Below, in pieces: positions 43,858 to 44,151 of a stretch of 44,151 nucleotides of DNA. Position numbers and translations under genes: made by a program. A model generated the notes under the pieces. It did not search any database, was not told the DNA's origin, and was given only the letters and a program-made list of their open reading frames with translations. This DNA is from an uncultured Lachnospiraceae bacterium (GTDB lineage: Bacteria; Bacillota; Clostridia; Lachnospirales; Lachnospiraceae), in NCBI GenBank assembly GCA_947589095.1, contig CANQBX010000027.1, forward strand, positions 1-44,151, given 5' to 3'. The first letter of the stretch is position 1. Every line of letters starts with the position of its first letter.

Positions 43858-44151
43858 TCAGGCCTTCTCCGCCGCCTTCGCCGCCATCCCGAAAATCACA
43901 AATCCCGCCGCGAACAATATCGCCAGCATTCCCACGCCGCTGGATGGATTCTGCGTCAGCTGGGTCATGGCGCCCACCAGCGCCGTGCCGATAAAGGCCG
44001 CGCCCTTGCCGCAGATATCGAAGATCCCGAAGAACTCCCCGGACTTCTCCGGCGGGATGATCTTCGCGAAATAGGACCGCGACAGCGCCTGGATACCGCC
44101 CTGGAACATTCCGACGCACACCGCCAGGAACCAGAACTCCCACTGCTTGTC
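43858..44151 (-). CDS. MFS transporter, UMF1/Atg22-like, C-terminal part
   Basis: The frame is open to the window's right edge, so at least 97 residues belong to a larger protein. It shows VGMFQGGIQALSRSYFAKII, PPEKSGEFFGIFDICGKG and AAFIGTALVGAMTQLT, the C-terminal half signature of UMF1-type transporters (family related to Atg22), and ends in a final helix and a short Ala/Lys tail. Function in bacteria is not defined. The N-terminal part is outside the window. Confidence 0.85.
   Translation of the reverse strand, partial: DKQWEFWFLAVCVGMFQGGIQALSRSYFAKIIPPEKSGEFFGIFDICGKGAAFIGTALVGAMTQLTQNPSSGVGMLAILFAAGFVIFGMAAKAAEKA

Overview
This window looks like a chromosomal segment of a Gram-positive, moderately GC-rich anaerobe of the class Clostridia, most likely a Lachnospiraceae-type gut bacterium. 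The signs are purine-rich ribosome binding sites, a T-box leader in front of pheST, the eno-secG-rnr-smpB-ssrA gene order, AraC/ABC-permease carbohydrate genes, lipoproteins with Gram-positive lipoboxes, and choline-binding-type cell wall repeats. Nearly all genes are on the minus strand, so transcription runs from high to low coordinates; the one clear plus-strand protein gene is a LysR regulator. The assignment is by sequence style and gene order, not by a database search.

Layout. 1-1500: the start of a sugar ABC permease and an AraC regulator. 1779-6711: a membrane-anchored glycerophosphodiesterase and a 906-residue protein with an atypical lipid-kinase-like catalytic signature. 6892-11609: a purine operon, purE - sugar kinase - purM - purN - purD, with a promoter at 11763-11791 and a terminator at 6832-6860. 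11814-14710: a sodium/proline-type symporter divergent from a LysR regulator, then a small coiled-coil protein. 14924-21444: the trans-translation and RNA decay cluster (ssrA tmRNA, an inserted acyltransferase, smpB, rnr, secG) plus an enolase carrying a 180-base array of 18-base in-frame repeats. 21516-25564: pheS-pheT behind a T-box riboswitch.

25561-28005 is an accessory island. It holds a DUF3791 / DUF3990 / DUF3791 operon (DUF3990 is ADP-ribosyltransferase-like), an XRE regulator with a small membrane protein, a MntA-type nucleotidyltransferase with a truncated HepT partner, and a gene remnant. Two of these units share a nearly identical promoter and first codons, which points to a duplicated cassette. 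28007-31128 follows with an acetyltransferase, a methyltransferase and two lipoproteins. 31329-31686 carries a likely type I toxin-antitoxin locus: a 30-residue holin-like toxin and a convergent antisense RNA.

31749-40559 reads as a five-gene envelope operon: a GT2 polyprenyl-sugar transferase, a GT-C-like membrane protein with N-terminal cell-wall-binding repeats, a DUF6020 membrane protein, and a heterodimeric ABC exporter. 40690-44151 holds an MFS transporter, an XRE regulator with membrane helices and two clear operator palindromes, an HD-domain phosphohydrolase, and the end of an MFS/UMF1 transporter.

A recurring oddity is hydrophilic, repetitive or low-complexity insertions in otherwise conserved proteins (enolase, RNase R, both ABC exporter halves, the glycerophosphodiesterase, the MFS transporter and the kinase-like protein).
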